Part shown: in pieces, positions 10,666 to 20,325 of the stretch
How the letters are laid out: every line of letters starts with the position of its first letter
Numbering within the stretch: the stretch's first letter is position 1
Source of the DNA: Acetobacteraceae bacterium H6797
GTDB taxonomy: Bacteria > Pseudomonadota > Alphaproteobacteria > Acetobacterales > Acetobacteraceae
Direction: 5' to 3'
Length of the DNA stretch: 64,000 bases
Assembly (NCBI GenBank): GCA_015223225.1
Contig: JADFCQ010000003.1
Span: forward strand, 372,001-436,000
The notes under the pieces: generated by a model
What the model was told of the DNA's origin: nothing
Seen by the model: the letters and a program-made list of their open reading frames with translations, nothing else
Databases searched by the model: none
Made by a program: the position numbers and the translations under genes

Positions 10666-12308
10666 ATGTAACATCCGGCGATTTCGCCTTTATCCCGCTG
10701 GGCGGGACGGGCGAGATCGGCCTCAATCTCAACGTCTATCGCTACGATGGCGCCCTGCTGGCCATCGACTGTGGCATCGGCTTCGGGGGGGCCGAGCACC
10801 CTGAAGTCGAGGTGATGGTGCCCGACCCCGCCTGGCTCGCCGAAAGGCGCGACAGGCTGGCCGGCCTCGTCATCACCCATGCGCATGAGGACCATATCGG
10901 GGCCGTGGCCGCGCTATGGCGCCAATTGCGCTGCCCGGTCTATGGCAGCCCCTTCGTCGTCGCCGTCCTGCGCCGCAAGCTGGCGGAAGCCGGGCTGCTG
11001 AACGAGGTGAAGCTCCACACGATCCCGCTCGGCGGGCGGTTCCAGGTGGAAAGCTTCGACCTGCAGTTCATCCGCGTCACCCATTCGGTGCCGGAAGCGC
11101 AATCCCTGGTCATCCGCACGCGCTACGGCACGGTGCTGCATACCGGCGACTGGAAGCTCGACCCCGATCCGCTGATCGGCGAACCGGCCGATGAGGCCGC
11201 CTTCGCCAAGCTCGGCGAAGAGGGCGTGCTGGCCATGATCTGCGACTCGACCAATGTGATGGTCGAGGGACATTCGGGCAGCGAGGGCGAGGTCCGCCGC
11301 AGTCTGACGGCGCTGCTCCGCCAGCTGAAGGGTCGTATCGCCGTTACCTGCTTCGCGACCAACCTGGCGCGGGTGGAATCCATCGCCGTCGCCGCCCAGG
11401 CGGCCGGCCGGCGGGTGGCGCTCTTCGGGCGCAGCCTGCGCAATGCCGAGGCGGCGGCGCGGGAATGTGGCTATCTCACCGAGGCGCCAGAATTCGTGCC
11501 CGAGGAAGAGGCCGCTTTCGTCCCCGATAACGAGCTGGTCATCATCTGCACCGGCAGCCAGGGCGAGCCGCGCTCGGCCATGGCGAAGATCGCGGCCGAT
11601 ACCCATCCGTCGATCGCGCTGGGCGAGGGGGATACGATCATCTTCTCCTCGCGCATGATCCCCGGCAACGAGCGGGCCATCCTGAAGATGCAGGATGACC
11701 TTTCCCGCCGCGGCGCCCGCATCATGACGGCCGATGACCATATGGTGCATGTCTCCGGCCATCCGGCGCGGGACGAGCTGAAGCGCCTCTATAGCCTGGT
11801 GAAGCCGAAATACGCCGTGCCCGTGCATGGCGAATGGCGGCACCTGACCGAGCACGCCGCCCTCGCGCGCAGCCTGGGCGCCACGCCCGTGCTGGTCGAG
11901 GATGGCGACGTGCTGAGCCTCGCGCCCGGCAAGCCCGACATCGTGGAAAGCGTGCCGGTCGGCAAGCTGGCCATCGATGGCGACCGGCTGCTGCCGATGG
12001 AGGGCGGGTTGCTCGCGGCCCGCAAGCGGATGCTCTTCAACGGTGTGGTCATCGCCTCGCTCGCGGTCGACCAGGGCGGGAAGGTGCTGGGCCAGCCCCA
12101 GCTCTCGGCTCCGGGCCTCTTCGAGAATGGCGATAACGAGCCGGCGCAGATCGCCGTGGATCTCGGCCGCGCGGTGGGCGACCTGCCCGTCATCGTGCGC
12201 CGGGAGGACGATATGCTGCGCGAGGCCGTTCGCGGCATCCTGCGGAAATCGGTGGGGAAGAAGCTGCGCAAGCGGCCCTCCGTCGAGGTTCACCTGCTGC
12301 GCGTCTGA
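10662..12308 (+). CDS. rnj: Ribonuclease J
   Basis: Metallo-beta-lactamase-fold RNase with 5'-3' exonuclease and endonuclease activity, used in rRNA and mRNA processing in alphaproteobacteria. The 548-residue product shows the metal-binding HAHEDH at residues 73-78, the GTGEIGLN N-terminal segment, and the beta-CASP region motifs ([38 protein letters not shown]). The C-terminal region after residue 450 is the usual RNase J tail. The start overlaps the coaX stop. Confidence 0.95.
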   Translation: MNVTSGDFAFIPLGGTGEIGLNLNVYRYDGALLAIDCGIGFGGAEHPEVEVMVPDPAWLAERRDRLAGLVITHAHEDHIGAVAALWRQLRCPVYGSPFVVAVLRRKLAEAGLLNEVKLHTIPLGGRFQVESFDLQFIRVTHSVPEAQSLVIRTRYGTVLHTGDWKLDPDPLIGEPADEAAFAKLGEEGVLAMICDSTNVMVEGHSGSEGEVRRSLTALLRQLKGRIAVTCFATNLARVESIAVAAQAAGRRVALFGRSLRNAEAAARECGYLTEAPEFVPEEEAAFVPDNELVIICTGSQGEPRSAMAKIAADTHPSIALGEGDTIIFSSRMIPGNERAILKMQDDLSRRGARIMTADDHMVHVSGHPARDELKRLYSLVKPKYAVPVHGEWRHLTEHAALARSLGATPVLVEDGDVLSLAPGKPDIVESVPVGKLAIDGDRLLPMEGGLLAARKRMLFNGVVIASLAVDQGGKVLGQPQLSAPGLFENGDNEPAQIAVDLGRAVGDLPVIVRREDDMLREAVRGILRKSVGKKLRKRPSVEVHLLRV

Positions 12309-12367
12309 CGATCGGGGCCGGTTCCGCTGGAGCCGGCCCTTATACTATCGGGGAGGATGGAAAGGGC

Positions 12368-12631
12368 ATGTCCTGGTTCACGGGCTTCGTCACCTTCGCC
12401 CTGGTCTGGTGGCTGACCCTCTTCGCCATCCTGCCGCTGGGCACGCGCCCGGGGACCGAGGCCGACCCCGAAACGGGCGGCTGGCGCGGCACGCCGCAGA
12501 GGCCCGATCTGGGCCGGAAGATTCTCATCACCACGCTGGTCGCCGCCGTGATCTCCGCCGGCGTGATCGCGCTTATCCACAGCGACTGGCTGAGCTTTCG
12601 TTCCGGCTGGCTCGCGATGCCAGAAAAATAG
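12368..12631 (+). CDS. DUF1467 family small membrane protein
   Basis: An 87-residue protein with two predicted membrane helices (about residues 5-25 and 55-75) separated by a polar loop with the conserved PLGTRPGTEADP segment, as in alphaproteobacterial DUF1467 proteins. The function is unknown. It nearly always sits between rnj and proS in this lineage, as here. The stop codon lies at the foot of a strong Rho-independent terminator, so it is the last gene of the nuo-rnj transcription unit. Confidence 0.85.
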   Translation: MSWFTGFVTFALVWWLTLFAILPLGTRPGTEADPETGGWRGTPQRPDLGRKILITTLVAAVISAGVIALIHSDWLSFRSGWLAMPEK

Positions 12632-12670
12632 GCAGCTAGCGGGGGTCTGCCCTGCTGCTGCCTTTTTCTT
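12630..12670 (+). terminator. Rho-independent terminator of the nuo-rnj-DUF1467 unit
   Basis: AGGCAGC (12630-12636) pairs with GCTGCCT (12657-12663), extended inside by AGC (12638-12640) with GCT (12654-12656). It is followed by a T-run. The 5' arm overlaps the stop codon of the DUF1467 gene. Confidence 0.75.
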
Positions 12671-12734
12671 GTTCAATGGTTGAGTTTGAGACTGTTTTTT
12701 TGCCATTCAGACGGCTGCTTTCGCATTGTCCGTC

Positions 12735-12852
12735 CGGGCTGCCCAGTTCACCATCATTTTCAGGAAGAGGGCTGGTCCTCTTCCTGCCGTGTGACTGGCG
12801 TTTCCTCCCTAAACTTGGGCCGCGATCCTTCGGGTTGCGGCCCTTCTTTTTT
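12735..12852 (+). ncRNA. Candidate small RNA (start approximate)
   Basis: Two same-strand terminators (12630-12670 and 12817-12852) frame a stretch without a gene, so the second must end a transcript that starts between them. The stretch contains a perfect 10-bp stem-loop (12761-12786) and an unpaired CCTCCCT (12804-12810 area) that could pair with ribosome-binding sites. A weak TTGCCA/CATTGT promoter-like pair precedes about 12735. I see no strong match to a named RNA family. Confidence 0.35.
12817..12852 (+). terminator. Rho-independent terminator
   Basis: GGGCCGC (12817-12823) pairs with GCGGCCC (12837-12843). The inner loop contains CCTTCGGG and a T-rich tail follows at 12844-12852. It has no protein gene directly upstream. 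Confidence 0.75.
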
Positions 12853-13111
12853 AGTCCGGGCGACTCCGGTAGCCAAGCGTTTTTGGCCTGATCGAGGTCA
12901 ATATCTTCGCGAAAATTGTCATGGCTGGGTTGCAGGCGACAGTTTATTGCGTTGCAGCATGAAAATGGCATGAGCTCATAAGAAAAAGTCATGCCGTTTC
13001 GCTCGCGTCTGCGGGGGATGCAGCGCGGCAGTCTTGTGTTAGGAACACAGCCATCGGGCGCGCGGTTTCTCGCGCTCTTCCACGTTCCGACATTTTCCGG
13101 GGAGCCTCGCC

Positions 13112-14422
13112 TTGCGCCTCTCTCGCGCCTTCCTGCCCACGCTCAAGGAAACCCCGGCGGAGGCGCAGATCGCGTCCCACCGCCTCATGCTGCGCGCCGG
13201 CATGATCCGCCAGACCTCGGCGGGCATCTATGCCTGGCTGCCAGCCGGTTACCGGGTGCTGCAGAAGGTCGGCCAGATCGTCCGCGAAGAGCAGGACCGC
13301 ACGGGCGCCCAGGAAATCCTGATGCCGACCATCCAGTCGGCCGAGCTCTGGCGTGAGTCGGGCCGCTATGACGACTACGGCAAGGAGATGCTCCGCATCA
13401 CCGACCGCCATGAGCGCGAGATGCTCTACGGGCCGACCAACGAGGAAATGGTGACGGACATCTTCAAGTCCTACGCCAAGTCCTACCGTGACCTGCCGCG
13501 CAACCTCTACCACATCCAGTGGAAGTTCCGTGACGAGGTGCGCCCCCGCTTCGGCGTGATGCGCGGCCGCGAATTCCTCATGAAGGACGGCTATTCCTTC
13601 GACCTGACGAAGGAGGCCTCGGTGCACTCCTATCGCCAGATGTTCGTCTCCTACCTGCGCACCTTCGCGCGGATGGGGCTCAAGGCCATCCCGATGCAGG
13701 CCGATACCGGCCCGATCGGCGGCAAGCTGAGCCACGAATTCATCATCCTGGCCGAGACGGGCGAAAGCCAGGTCTATCTGCATCGCGACCTGCTGGCCTA
13801 TGACGCCCTGGCCGAGACGCCCGACTATAATGGCGATCTCTCGCCCATCGTCGATTTCTGGACCAGCCGCTACGCCGCGACCGACGAGATGCATGACGAG
13901 GCCGCCTGGAACGCCATCCCGGCCGAGCAGCAGGTTTCCGCGCGAGGCATTGAGGTGGGGCATATCTTCCATTTCGGCACCAAGTATTCGGCGGCCATGG
14001 GCCTGACCGTGACGGGGCCGGACGGCTCGACCGTGACGCCGGAAATGGGCAGCTACGGCATCGGCGTCTCCCGCCTGCTGGGCGCCATCATCGAGGCGAA
14101 CCACGACGAGGCCGGCATCAAGTGGCCCGACGCGGTGGCTCCCTGGGCCGTCTCGATCATCAACCTCAAGCCGGGCGATGCCGCGACCGACGCGCTCTCC
14201 GAGAAGCTCTATGCCGCCATGGGTGGCGAAGCGCTGCTCGATGACCGCGCCGACCGCGCCGGTGCCAAATTCGCCGATGCCGACCTGATGGGCCTGCCCT
14301 GGCAGGCGATCATCGGCCCGCGCGGTGCCGCCAATGGCATCGTCGAGCTGAAGCGCCGCGCAACCGGCGAGCGGGTCGAGCTTTCCTTCGACGATGCCCT
14401 TTCGCGCATCAAGGGGAACTGA
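13112..14422 (+). CDS. proS: Prolyl-tRNA synthetase
   Basis: Charges tRNA-Pro with proline. The 436-residue protein is the short alphaproteobacterial form without the editing insertion. Class II motifs are visible: [18 protein letters not shown] near the N-terminus, [20 protein letters not shown] (motif 2) and [13 protein letters not shown] (motif 3), then the anticodon-binding C-terminal domain. The start is a TTG at 13112 preceded by GGGGAG; no ATG fits the conserved N-terminus. It is followed closely by lolC. Confidence 0.95.
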   Translation: MRLSRAFLPTLKETPAEAQIASHRLMLRAGMIRQTSAGIYAWLPAGYRVLQKVGQIVREEQDRTGAQEILMPTIQSAELWRESGRYDDYGKEMLRITDRHEREMLYGPTNEEMVTDIFKSYAKSYRDLPRNLYHIQWKFRDEVRPRFGVMRGREFLMKDGYSFDLTKEASVHSYRQMFVSYLRTFARMGLKAIPMQADTGPIGGKLSHEFIILAETGESQVYLHRDLLAYDALAETPDYNGDLSPIVDFWTSRYAATDEMHDEAAWNAIPAEQQVSARGIEVGHIFHFGTKYSAAMGLTVTGPDGSTVTPEMGSYGIGVSRLLGAIIEANHDEAGIKWPDAVAPWAVSIINLKPGDAATDALSEKLYAAMGGEALLDDRADRAGAKFADADLMGLPWQAIIGPRGAANGIVELKRRATGERVELSFDDALSRIKGN

Positions 14423-14430
14423 GTAAGCGC

Positions 14431-15681
14431 ATGTTCGGACCTTTCGAGCGCGCGGTCGCCTTTCGCTACCTGCGGGCGCGAAAGGGCGAACGCTTCGTCT
14501 CCGTCATCGCCATTTTCTCGCTGGTCGGTATCGCGCTGGGTGTCGCGACGCTGATCATCGTGATGAGCGTGATGAACGGCTTCCGGCAGGAATTGCTGGG
14601 CCGCATCCTGGGGCTCAACGGCCATCTCGGCATCTATGCCGTGGACGGCTCGCTGCGGGATTTCGACAGTATCGCGGCGCGGGTGCGCGGCCTGCCAGGC
14701 GTGGTCTCTGCGACGCCCATCGTCGAGGGCCAGGTGCTGCTGACCTCCGATGCCGGCGGCGCCTCGGGTGGCCTCGCCCGCGGCATCCGGCCGGAGGATT
14801 TCGCCTCCAAGCCCTTGCTCGCCGACAATATCCGCGCCGGCAGCCTCGCGCAGTTCAAGGGCGAGGACGTCGCCATCATCGGCACGCGCCTGGCGCAGAA
14901 AATGCGGATCGGCGTGGGCGACAACATCACCCTCGTCTCGCCGCAGGGCCGGGCCACGGTGATGGGCACGGTGCCGCGGCTCAAGACGTTCAAGGTCATC
15001 GCCCTCTTCGAAGCGGGGATGAACGAATACGACTCGACCTTCGTCTTCCTGCCGCTCGAGGCTGCCCAGGTCTTCTTCCAGCAGCGCGACGCGGCGACGC
15101 AGATCGAGGTCTTCGTCCAGAACCCGGATCGCGTGCGGCAGGTGACGAACGAGATCGCCAATGCGCTGCGGGGTGTGCCGCTGCGCATCATCGACTGGCA
15201 GGCCTCGAATTCCTCCTTCTTCGCCGCCGTTCAGGTGGAGCGGAACGTGATGTTCCTCATCCTCACGCTCATCATCCTGGTCGCGGCCTTCAATATCGTC
15301 TCCTCGCTGATCATGCTGGTGAAGGACAAGGGGCGGGACATCGCCGTTCTCCGCACCATGGGCGCGACCAGCGGCTCGATCCTGCGGATCTTCCTGCTTT
15401 GCGGGGCGAGCGTGGGCGTGGTCGGCACGCTGACGGGCTTTCTGATCGGCATCGTCTTCTGCGCGAATATCGAACATATCCGCCAATTCCTGCAGTCGCT
15501 GACCGGCACGGAACTCTTCAGCCCCGAGGTCTATTTCCTCACCCGCCTGCCGGCGGTGGTGGACCCGCATGAGGTGGCGCAGGTGGTGATCATGGGCCTG
15601 GTGCTCTCGCTCCTGGCGACGATCTACCCCTCCTGGCGTGCCGCGCGGATCGACCCGGTGGAGGCGCTTCGCAATGAGTAG
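14431..15681 (+). CDS. lolC: Lipoprotein-releasing ABC transporter permease
   Basis: Inner-membrane permease that, with LolD, releases outer-membrane lipoproteins to the periplasmic carrier LolA. It has 416 residues, an N-terminal helix ([20 protein letters not shown]), a large periplasmic MacB-like domain (about residues 50-270) and three C-terminal helices with the [14 protein letters not shown] coupling segment. Only one LolC/E-type permease is present here, consistent with the single LolC/LolE-like homodimer (LolF-type) seen outside gammaproteobacteria. It overlaps lolD by eight bases. Confidence 0.92.
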   Translation: MFGPFERAVAFRYLRARKGERFVSVIAIFSLVGIALGVATLIIVMSVMNGFRQELLGRILGLNGHLGIYAVDGSLRDFDSIAARVRGLPGVVSATPIVEGQVLLTSDAGGASGGLARGIRPEDFASKPLLADNIRAGSLAQFKGEDVAIIGTRLAQKMRIGVGDNITLVSPQGRATVMGTVPRLKTFKVIALFEAGMNEYDSTFVFLPLEAAQVFFQQRDAATQIEVFVQNPDRVRQVTNEIANALRGVPLRIIDWQASNSSFFAAVQVERNVMFLILTLIILVAAFNIVSSLIMLVKDKGRDIAVLRTMGATSGSILRIFLLCGASVGVVGTLTGFLIGIVFCANIEHIRQFLQSLTGTELFSPEVYFLTRLPAVVDPHEVAQVVIMGLVLSLLATIYPSWRAARIDPVEALRNE

Positions 15682-16348
15682 TGCCATGCTGCGCCTGGCC
15701 GCCGTCGAGCGGCGCTACCGGACGGAAGCGGGCGAACTGCCCGTGCTGCGTGGCGCCGAGCTGGAAATCGCGCCGGGCGAGATCGTGGCCCTCGTCGCGC
15801 CGTCGGGCACCGGCAAATCCACCCTGCTGCATCTGGCGGGGCTGCTCGAGCGGCCGGATGGCGGCGAGGTCTTCATCGGGGGCAAGGCCGCGGGCAAGCT
15901 TTCCGACAAGGAGCGCACCGCGCTGCGCCGCTCCGAGATCGGCTTCGTCTACCAGTTCCATCACCTCCTGCCGGAATTCACGGCGGAGGAGAATGTGGTG
16001 CTGCCGCAGATGATGGCGGGCGTCGCGCGGGCTAAGGCTTCGGCGCGGGCCAAGGAATTGCTGGGCGGCTTCGGCCTGCAGGGCCGCGAGCATCATCGCC
16101 CGGGCCGCCTTTCGGGTGGCGAGCAGCAGCGCGTCGCCATCGCCCGCGCCCTGGCGAACGAGCCCAAGCTGCTCCTGGCCGACGAGCCCACCGGCAATCT
16201 CGACGTCGGCACCAGCGACCGCGTCTTCACCGAACTGCTGACGGCGGTGCGGGGCAGGGGGCTTGCCGCGCTCATCGCGACGCATAACCCCGAACTCGCC
16301 TCCCGGATGGACCGGGTGGTGACGCTGAAGGACGGCAAGATCACCTGA
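15674..16348 (+). CDS. lolD: Lipoprotein-releasing ABC transporter ATP-binding protein
   Basis: ATPase powering LolC-mediated lipoprotein release. It has 224 residues from the ATG at 15674, inside the lolC stop region. Walker A is APSGTGKST (residues 42-50; Ala instead of the usual first Gly, which I believe is common in alphaproteobacterial LolD), signature LSGGEQQR, Walker [13 protein letters not shown] and H-loop ATHN. It is complete, with coupled translation from lolC. Confidence 0.94.
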   Translation: MSSAMLRLAAVERRYRTEAGELPVLRGAELEIAPGEIVALVAPSGTGKSTLLHLAGLLERPDGGEVFIGGKAAGKLSDKERTALRRSEIGFVYQFHHLLPEFTAEENVVLPQMMAGVARAKASARAKELLGGFGLQGREHHRPGRLSGGEQQRVAIARALANEPKLLLADEPTGNLDVGTSDRVFTELLTAVRGRGLAALIATHNPELASRMDRVVTLKDGKIT

Positions 16349-16526
16349 AGCGGGGCCGACCTGGCCTCTTCAGGCTGATCATGTCGCTCGCGGCGCTCAC
16401 GTCCTGATGAGGCGATACCAAGCGGACGGTGAAATCTCCCGCTTGGACTATACCAGTTTCGCTTGCCGGGAGCCGATCAAACGGTCCACTCTCATCCTCA
16501 CAGGGAATGTGAATGGGAGACTTGTC

Positions 16527-18053
16527 ATGTTGATCCGTCGCCGCGGCCTGATCGCCGCCGGTGCCGCTGCTGCTGCACTGCCCTATATGCCCCGCGCCGC
16601 GCGTGCGGCCCGCACGCCGGGCATGCTGACTTTCGGCTTGTCGAGCTATCCGCCCAACCTCCACCCCTGGCAGCATACCGGTACGGCTGCTCTGGCGGTG
16701 AAGCTGCTGATCTATCGCGGCCTGCTCTCCTATGACGCGAAGGGCGAAATCCGCACGGAACTGGCCGAGAGCTACGAGCACAAGGATTCCACCGTCTGGA
16801 CCTTCAAGCTCCGCCAGGCGACCTTCCATAACGGCAAGCCCGTGACGGCGGAGGACGTGAAGTGGTCCTTCGAGCAGGTGGTCGCGGAGCGCGTCGGCGC
16901 CTATCTGCGCACGGATATGCAGGTGGTCGAGAAGATCGAGACGCCCGACCCGCGCACCGTCATCATCACGCTGAAGCAGCCCGTCGCGACTTTCCCGCTC
17001 TGGGTCTGCGGCCCCTTCCTGAACGTCATCAGCAAGGACACGGTGGGCCCCGGCCAGACGCCCGTGGGCGCCGGGCCCTTCACGCTGAAGGCTACCGAGC
17101 GCGGCGTTTCCGTCGAACTCGCGGCCAATGAGAAATTCTATCGCCCCGGCTTCCCGAAGCTGAAGGGCATCAAGATGATCGCCTATGCCGACGAGAATGC
17201 CCGCGTGGCAGCACTCCAGGCCGGCGACGTCGATCTCATCGAATACGTCCCCTGGCAGTCCATGGCCTCGCTCGAGGCCGATCCGCGCCTGAAGCTCGCC
17301 AATGTCGACGGGCCCTTCATGGGCCTCGCCTTCAATGGCCGCGGGCCCTTCAAGGATGCCAAGGTGCGCCGCGCGGCCGCCCATGCGATCCGCCGGCAGG
17401 AAATCGTCAACGCTGCCTTCTTCGGCCGAGGCTCGGCGCTGGAAGGCGTGCCCTTCACGCCTGGCACGCCCTTCTACAGCGAGCAGCGCGCCAAGACCTG
17501 GAACTATGACCCGGACAAGGCCAAGGCGCTCCTGAAGGAAGCCGGCGTGCCGAACGGCTTCCAGTGCACCCTGCTTTCCACCGCGCAATACGGCATGCAC
17601 AAATCCACCGCCGAGGTGGTGCAGCAGCATCTGGCCGAGGTCGGCATCCAGGTGACGCTGAACATGCCTGACTGGGCGACGCGCGTGCAGCTCGGCACCC
17701 GCGGCCAGTATGATTTCGCGGTGATGGGCACGACGGCCGACAGCAACGATCCGGACGGCCTGGCCTCGCTGCTGGATGGCGATCTGGGCGCTGCCGTATC
17801 GCGCAGCGCGAACCTGCCGACGCCCAAGATCCACGAGCTCTTCGCCAAGGGCCGCGCGGAGTCCGATTTCGAGAAGCGCAAGGCTATCTACGCGGAGTTG
17901 GAGACCGAGGCGCTCGAAGTGGCACCTCTCGTCGGCCTCGCCTGGCGCCAGCAGGGCTATGCCATGACGAAGGACGTGATGGGCTTCTCCAATATGCCCG
18001 GCGCGCTGACCTTCAATTCCACCATGACGCTCGAAGAGACCTATTTCGGCTGA
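16527..18053 (+). CDS. ABC transporter substrate-binding protein, family 5 (peptide type)
   Basis: Periplasmic binding protein of the oligopeptide/dipeptide/nickel class (SBP_bac_5). It has 508 residues from the ATG at 16527, with GGGAGA upstream. The N-terminus has a twin-arginine-like signal (IRRRGLIAAGAAAAALPYMP...ARA). The family fold is evident in PPNLHPWQHTG, WTFKLRQATFHNGKPVTAEDV and the C-terminal half. No permease or ATPase gene is adjacent, so it is an orphan; its partner could be elsewhere, including the ABC genes at 33609-37389. The ligand cannot be told from sequence. A strong terminator follows. Confidence 0.85.
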   Translation: MLIRRRGLIAAGAAAAALPYMPRAARAARTPGMLTFGLSSYPPNLHPWQHTGTAALAVKLLIYRGLLSYDAKGEIRTELAESYEHKDSTVWTFKLRQATFHNGKPVTAEDVKWSFEQVVAERVGAYLRTDMQVVEKIETPDPRTVIITLKQPVATFPLWVCGPFLNVISKDTVGPGQTPVGAGPFTLKATERGVSVELAANEKFYRPGFPKLKGIKMIAYADENARVAALQAGDVDLIEYVPWQSMASLEADPRLKLANVDGPFMGLAFNGRGPFKDAKVRRAAAHAIRRQEIVNAAFFGRGSALEGVPFTPGTPFYSEQRAKTWNYDPDKAKALLKEAGVPNGFQCTLLSTAQYGMHKSTAEVVQQHLAEVGIQVTLNMPDWATRVQLGTRGQYDFAVMGTTADSNDPDGLASLLDGDLGAAVSRSANLPTPKIHELFAKGRAESDFEKRKAIYAELETEALEVAPLVGLAWRQQGYAMTKDVMGFSNMPGALTFNSTMTLEETYFG

Positions 18054-18076
18054 GCTTTCCTCAGCGGGAAGGATGG

Positions 18077-18108
18077 AAAGGGCCGGGGAGCGATCCCCGG
18101 CCCTTTTT
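18077..18108 (+). terminator. Rho-independent terminator after the binding-protein gene
   Basis: GGGCCGGGGA (18080-18089) pairs with TCCCCGGCCC (18094-18103) across a GCGA loop. Flanking A's pair with a run of five T's. This is a textbook terminator. Confidence 0.9.
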
Positions 18109-18276
18109 GCATGCTTGCGGCGAAGCTCACGTTTTCGGGAACGATAGTATTAAGTAATTATAGCGCCTTTATTTTAAATATATTGACTATAAGGAGTGAG
18201 TATAGAAGTAGAAATTTCCACTAAAGAGGAATTTTACTACTCACTCTGATACCCGACGAAGAAACGTAGGGGATCA
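18109..18276. promoter_or_regulatory. A+T-rich leader with long inverted repeat
   Basis: A stretch far richer in A and T than the rest of the window. It contains GAGTGAGTA (18194-18202) and its exact inverse TACTCACTC (18238-18246), with an imperfect inner stem (GTAGAAATTTCC / GGAATTTTAC). A TTGACT lies at 18183-18188, but no -10 at proper spacing is clear. It probably holds the promoter and an operator or mRNA leader for the outer-membrane protein gene downstream. Confidence 0.5.
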
Positions 18277-18879
18277 ATGAGGAAGATAATAAAAACTCTG
18301 GCCGTCACCCTTCTGGGTGCTCTGTTTTATACCAGTGCCCATGCGGGGGATTATGAGGAGCGGGACAGGAAGAACGGCATCGCCATCTATGCCGGCGTCT
18401 ACTCGCCCGACGTCTTCACCGATATCGTCTTCTCGCCCCAGGACACCAAGACCGACGATATCCAGCTCGTCTACGTGACCTATCTGCGGCGTCTGGCGCG
18501 GCTGACGACCTGGCTGGATCTGGAACTGGAAGGCGGGGTGGGGCGGCGCTTCGGCGATAACGACAGCGTCGAGGCCTCTCTGGCGCTCGTCGCCCGCGTC
18601 ACGAAGTTTCCCTGGAATGACGTCCTGCGGACGACACTGGGTGTCTCGCTGCTGGGCCCGTCCTATGTGAACAAGCTCTCGCCGCAGGAGATTTCAAAAG
18701 ACGGGCGCGAGGCGCATTGGCTCAACTACTTCGCCTTGGAGCTGACCTTCGCGCTGCCCTCGGCGCCTCAGTACGAGACCTTCTTCAAGCTTCATCACCG
18801 GTCGGGGATGTTTGGCCTGATCCAGGGCTCGACCAATGGGGCGGATTTCATATCGGCCGGGTTCCGCTACCGGTTCTGA
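18277..18879 (+). CDS. PagL-like outer-membrane protein (possible lipid A 3-O-deacylase)
   Basis: A 200-residue protein with a Sec signal peptide (KIIKTLAVTLLGALFYTSAHA) and alternating beta strands ending in Phe (GFRYRF), as expected for a small outer-membrane barrel. Near the C-terminus FFKLHHRSGMFGL resembles the His-x-Ser active-site strand of PagL-type lipid A deacylases; the position usually held by Glu appears as Asp in NGADF. Activity is therefore unproven. Upstream lies the A+T-rich leader, which suggests separate regulation and possibly acquired DNA. It ends 34 bases from the convergent SYLF gene. Confidence 0.6.
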   Translation: MRKIIKTLAVTLLGALFYTSAHAGDYEERDRKNGIAIYAGVYSPDVFTDIVFSPQDTKTDDIQLVYVTYLRRLARLTTWLDLELEGGVGRRFGDNDSVEASLALVARVTKFPWNDVLRTTLGVSLLGPSYVNKLSPQEISKDGREAHWLNYFALELTFALPSAPQYETFFKLHHRSGMFGLIQGSTNGADFISAGFRYRF

Positions 18880-18884
18880 AAGGG

Positions 18885-18906
18885 GGGGCAGGCGCCTGCC
18901 TGCCCC
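18885..18906. terminator. Hairpin between convergent genes
   Basis: GGGGCAGGC (18885-18893) and GCCTGCCCC (18898-18906) form a 9-bp perfect stem with a GCCT loop, in the 34-bp gap between converging stop codons. There is no T-run on either side, so efficiency is uncertain. Confidence 0.5.
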
Positions 18907-18913
18907 GCTCCGT

Positions 18914-19486
18914 TCAGCGCTTGATCTTGGTGATCTTGGTGCCCTCGATGGAGAGGCTGGCCATCAGCCCTTCCTGGCCGAAGATGAAGGCATAGGCATC
19001 ATCCTTCAGCGTGGAGCTGGTGAGGTTGCGGGCCACGCCCTCGTCGGCGACGACGACGGTGGGGCCGGTGCCGATCTCGAGGCCGCTGGTCTCGTGGATG
19101 TAGCGCAGCGCCGAATCCGTCATCAGGAAGACGGCATAGGAATAGGACTGCGCGCCCGCCTGCAGGCCCCAGGAGGCCGAGACGGAGTTGTAATAGCCAT
19201 CGACCTTGCCATCGACGATCAGCTCGCCTTCGCCATAGGCACCGCCGAAGACGAGGCCGGCCTTGATGATGGAGGGAAAGATCAGGGTGGCCTTCGCGCT
19301 CTGCCCAATCCGGCGCGCGGTCTCATTGATGCGATAGAGCCGCTGCAGGGCCTGCTGGGAGTCGCGATCGAGGTCGGCGGCCGTGGCGGCCTGGGCCTGA
19401 TTGGCGAAGGGAGCGGCGGTCAGCGCGCCGGTGGCGATGACGGCGCCGAGGGCCGCGAAGGTCTGGCGGCGGGCAATGGTGGTCAT
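18914..19486 (-). CDS. SYLF (YSC84-type) domain secreted protein
   Basis: A 190-residue protein with an export signal (ARRQTFAALGAVIATGALTAAPFA, with a twin-arginine-like start). The SYLF/YSC84 domain follows (AKATLIFPSIIKAGLVFGG, GYYNSVSASWGLQAGAQSYSYAVFLMTD), a lipid-binding domain found in bacteria and eukaryotes. The exact role in bacteria is not established. The ATG at 19486 has AGGAGG upstream; longer in-frame starts lack one. It is the gene after anbu on the same strand, 89 bases away. Confidence 0.85.
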   Translation of the reverse strand: MTTIARRQTFAALGAVIATGALTAAPFANQAQAATAADLDRDSQQALQRLYRINETARRIGQSAKATLIFPSIIKAGLVFGGAYGEGELIVDGKVDGYYNSVSASWGLQAGAQSYSYAVFLMTDSALRYIHETSGLEIGTGPTVVVADEGVARNLTSSTLKDDAYAFIFGQEGLMASLSIEGTKITKIKR

Positions 19487-19575
19487 ATCACTTCCTCCTG
19501 ACGGCCGCCCCTGTGAGGGCAGCCTCATGCGCGGGCAACGCGAAATGGAGGAAGCGGGTTTCCGTCCGGGATGTT

Positions 19576-20325
19576 TCAGTTGGTATCGGCGACGTCGAGC
19601 CAATCGGGCGAGGGCAGCGCCCGATAGGCATCGCGCAGCGCGGCCGACCAGCCCTCGCGGATGGAGGCGAAGAAGGTGTCTTCCTCGGTGATGCGCTTCT
19701 GCAGGCCGATGGCATGGCTGCCCTCGCGATAGACCAGCAGATCGAGCGGCATGCCCACGGTGAGGTTGGAGCGCAGCGTGCTGTCCATGCTCACCAGGCA
19801 GAGCTTGGTGCCATCGACCAGCGGCGTGTCGAATTTCAGCGCGCGGTCGAGGATGGGCTTGCCGTATTTATGCTCGCCGATCTGCAGGAAGGGCGTGTCG
19901 GGCGTCGCCTCGATGAAGTTCCCGGCCGCATAGACGAGGTAGAGCCGCGTCGGTCCGCCCGAGATCTGCCCGCCGAGCATGATCGAGACATCGAAGCCCA
20001 CGCCCTGCGCCTGGAGCGTGGGGCCATCGGCCTCATAGACCGCCCGGATGGCGGCCCCCACGAGCTGGGCCGCGCGGAACATGCTGGGGACGGTGAGCAG
20101 CGTATGCCGCTCCGTGCCGAGCTGCACGCCCTCCTGCAGCCGGTTCCAGACGCCCTGGGTGATGGCGAGGTTGCCAGCCGAGAGCATGCAGAGCATCCGC
20201 TCGCCGGGCACGGTCGCGGTATACATCTTCGAGAAGGTCGAGATGTTGTCGACACCCGCATTGGTGCGCGTGTCGGAGAGCATGACGAGCCCATCCTGGA
20301 GGAAGAGGCCGACGCAATAGGTCAC
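19576..20325 (-). CDS. Anbu, 20S proteasome-like peptidase
   Basis: Bacterial proteasome-related peptidase (COG3484), an Ntn-hydrolase that assembles into open-ring spirals in studied members. The GTG at 20325 has AGGAGG five bases upstream and gives 249 residues starting M-TYCVGL, leaving Thr2 as the N-terminal nucleophile after Met removal. Asp18 and Lys33 (counting the initiator) fit the proteasome triad. The frame is open 63 codons further upstream, but that would bury the nucleophile. It lies downstream of the alpha-E and ATP-grasp genes, the established Anbu neighbourhood; the usual transglutaminase-like gene is missing. The substrate is unknown. Confidence 0.92.
   Translation of the reverse strand: MTYCVGLFLQDGLVMLSDTRTNAGVDNISTFSKMYTATVPGERMLCMLSAGNLAITQGVWNRLQEGVQLGTERHTLLTVPSMFRAAQLVGAAIRAVYEADGPTLQAQGVGFDVSIMLGGQISGGPTRLYLVYAAGNFIEATPDTPFLQIGEHKYGKPILDRALKFDTPLVDGTKLCLVSMDSTLRSNLTVGMPLDLLVYREGSHAIGLQKRITEEDTFFASIREGWSAALRDAYRALPSPDWLDVADTN

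Larger units (their letters stand above)
12632..13111. other. 480-bp intergenic region between DUF1467 gene and proS
   Basis: No convincing protein gene. It contains the terminator above, a perfect 10-bp hairpin at 12761-12786 (CAGGAAGAGG, loop GCTGGT, CCTCTTCCTG), a second Rho-independent terminator at 12817-12852, and an inverted repeat GGCATGA...TCATGCC at 12967-12995. The proS promoter is probably in 12860-13090, but I cannot pick a clear -35/-10 pair. Confidence 0.6.

Noticed and set aside
12676..12891. Small open frames in the gap before proS
   Set aside because: They cross two terminators and a perfect hairpin, lack ribosome-binding sites and show no protein family character.
16485..16520. 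TCACA-N5-TGTGA inverted repeat before the binding-protein gene
   Set aside because: The half-sites are in the wrong order for a Crp/Fnr box and the arms are only five bases, so chance is likely.
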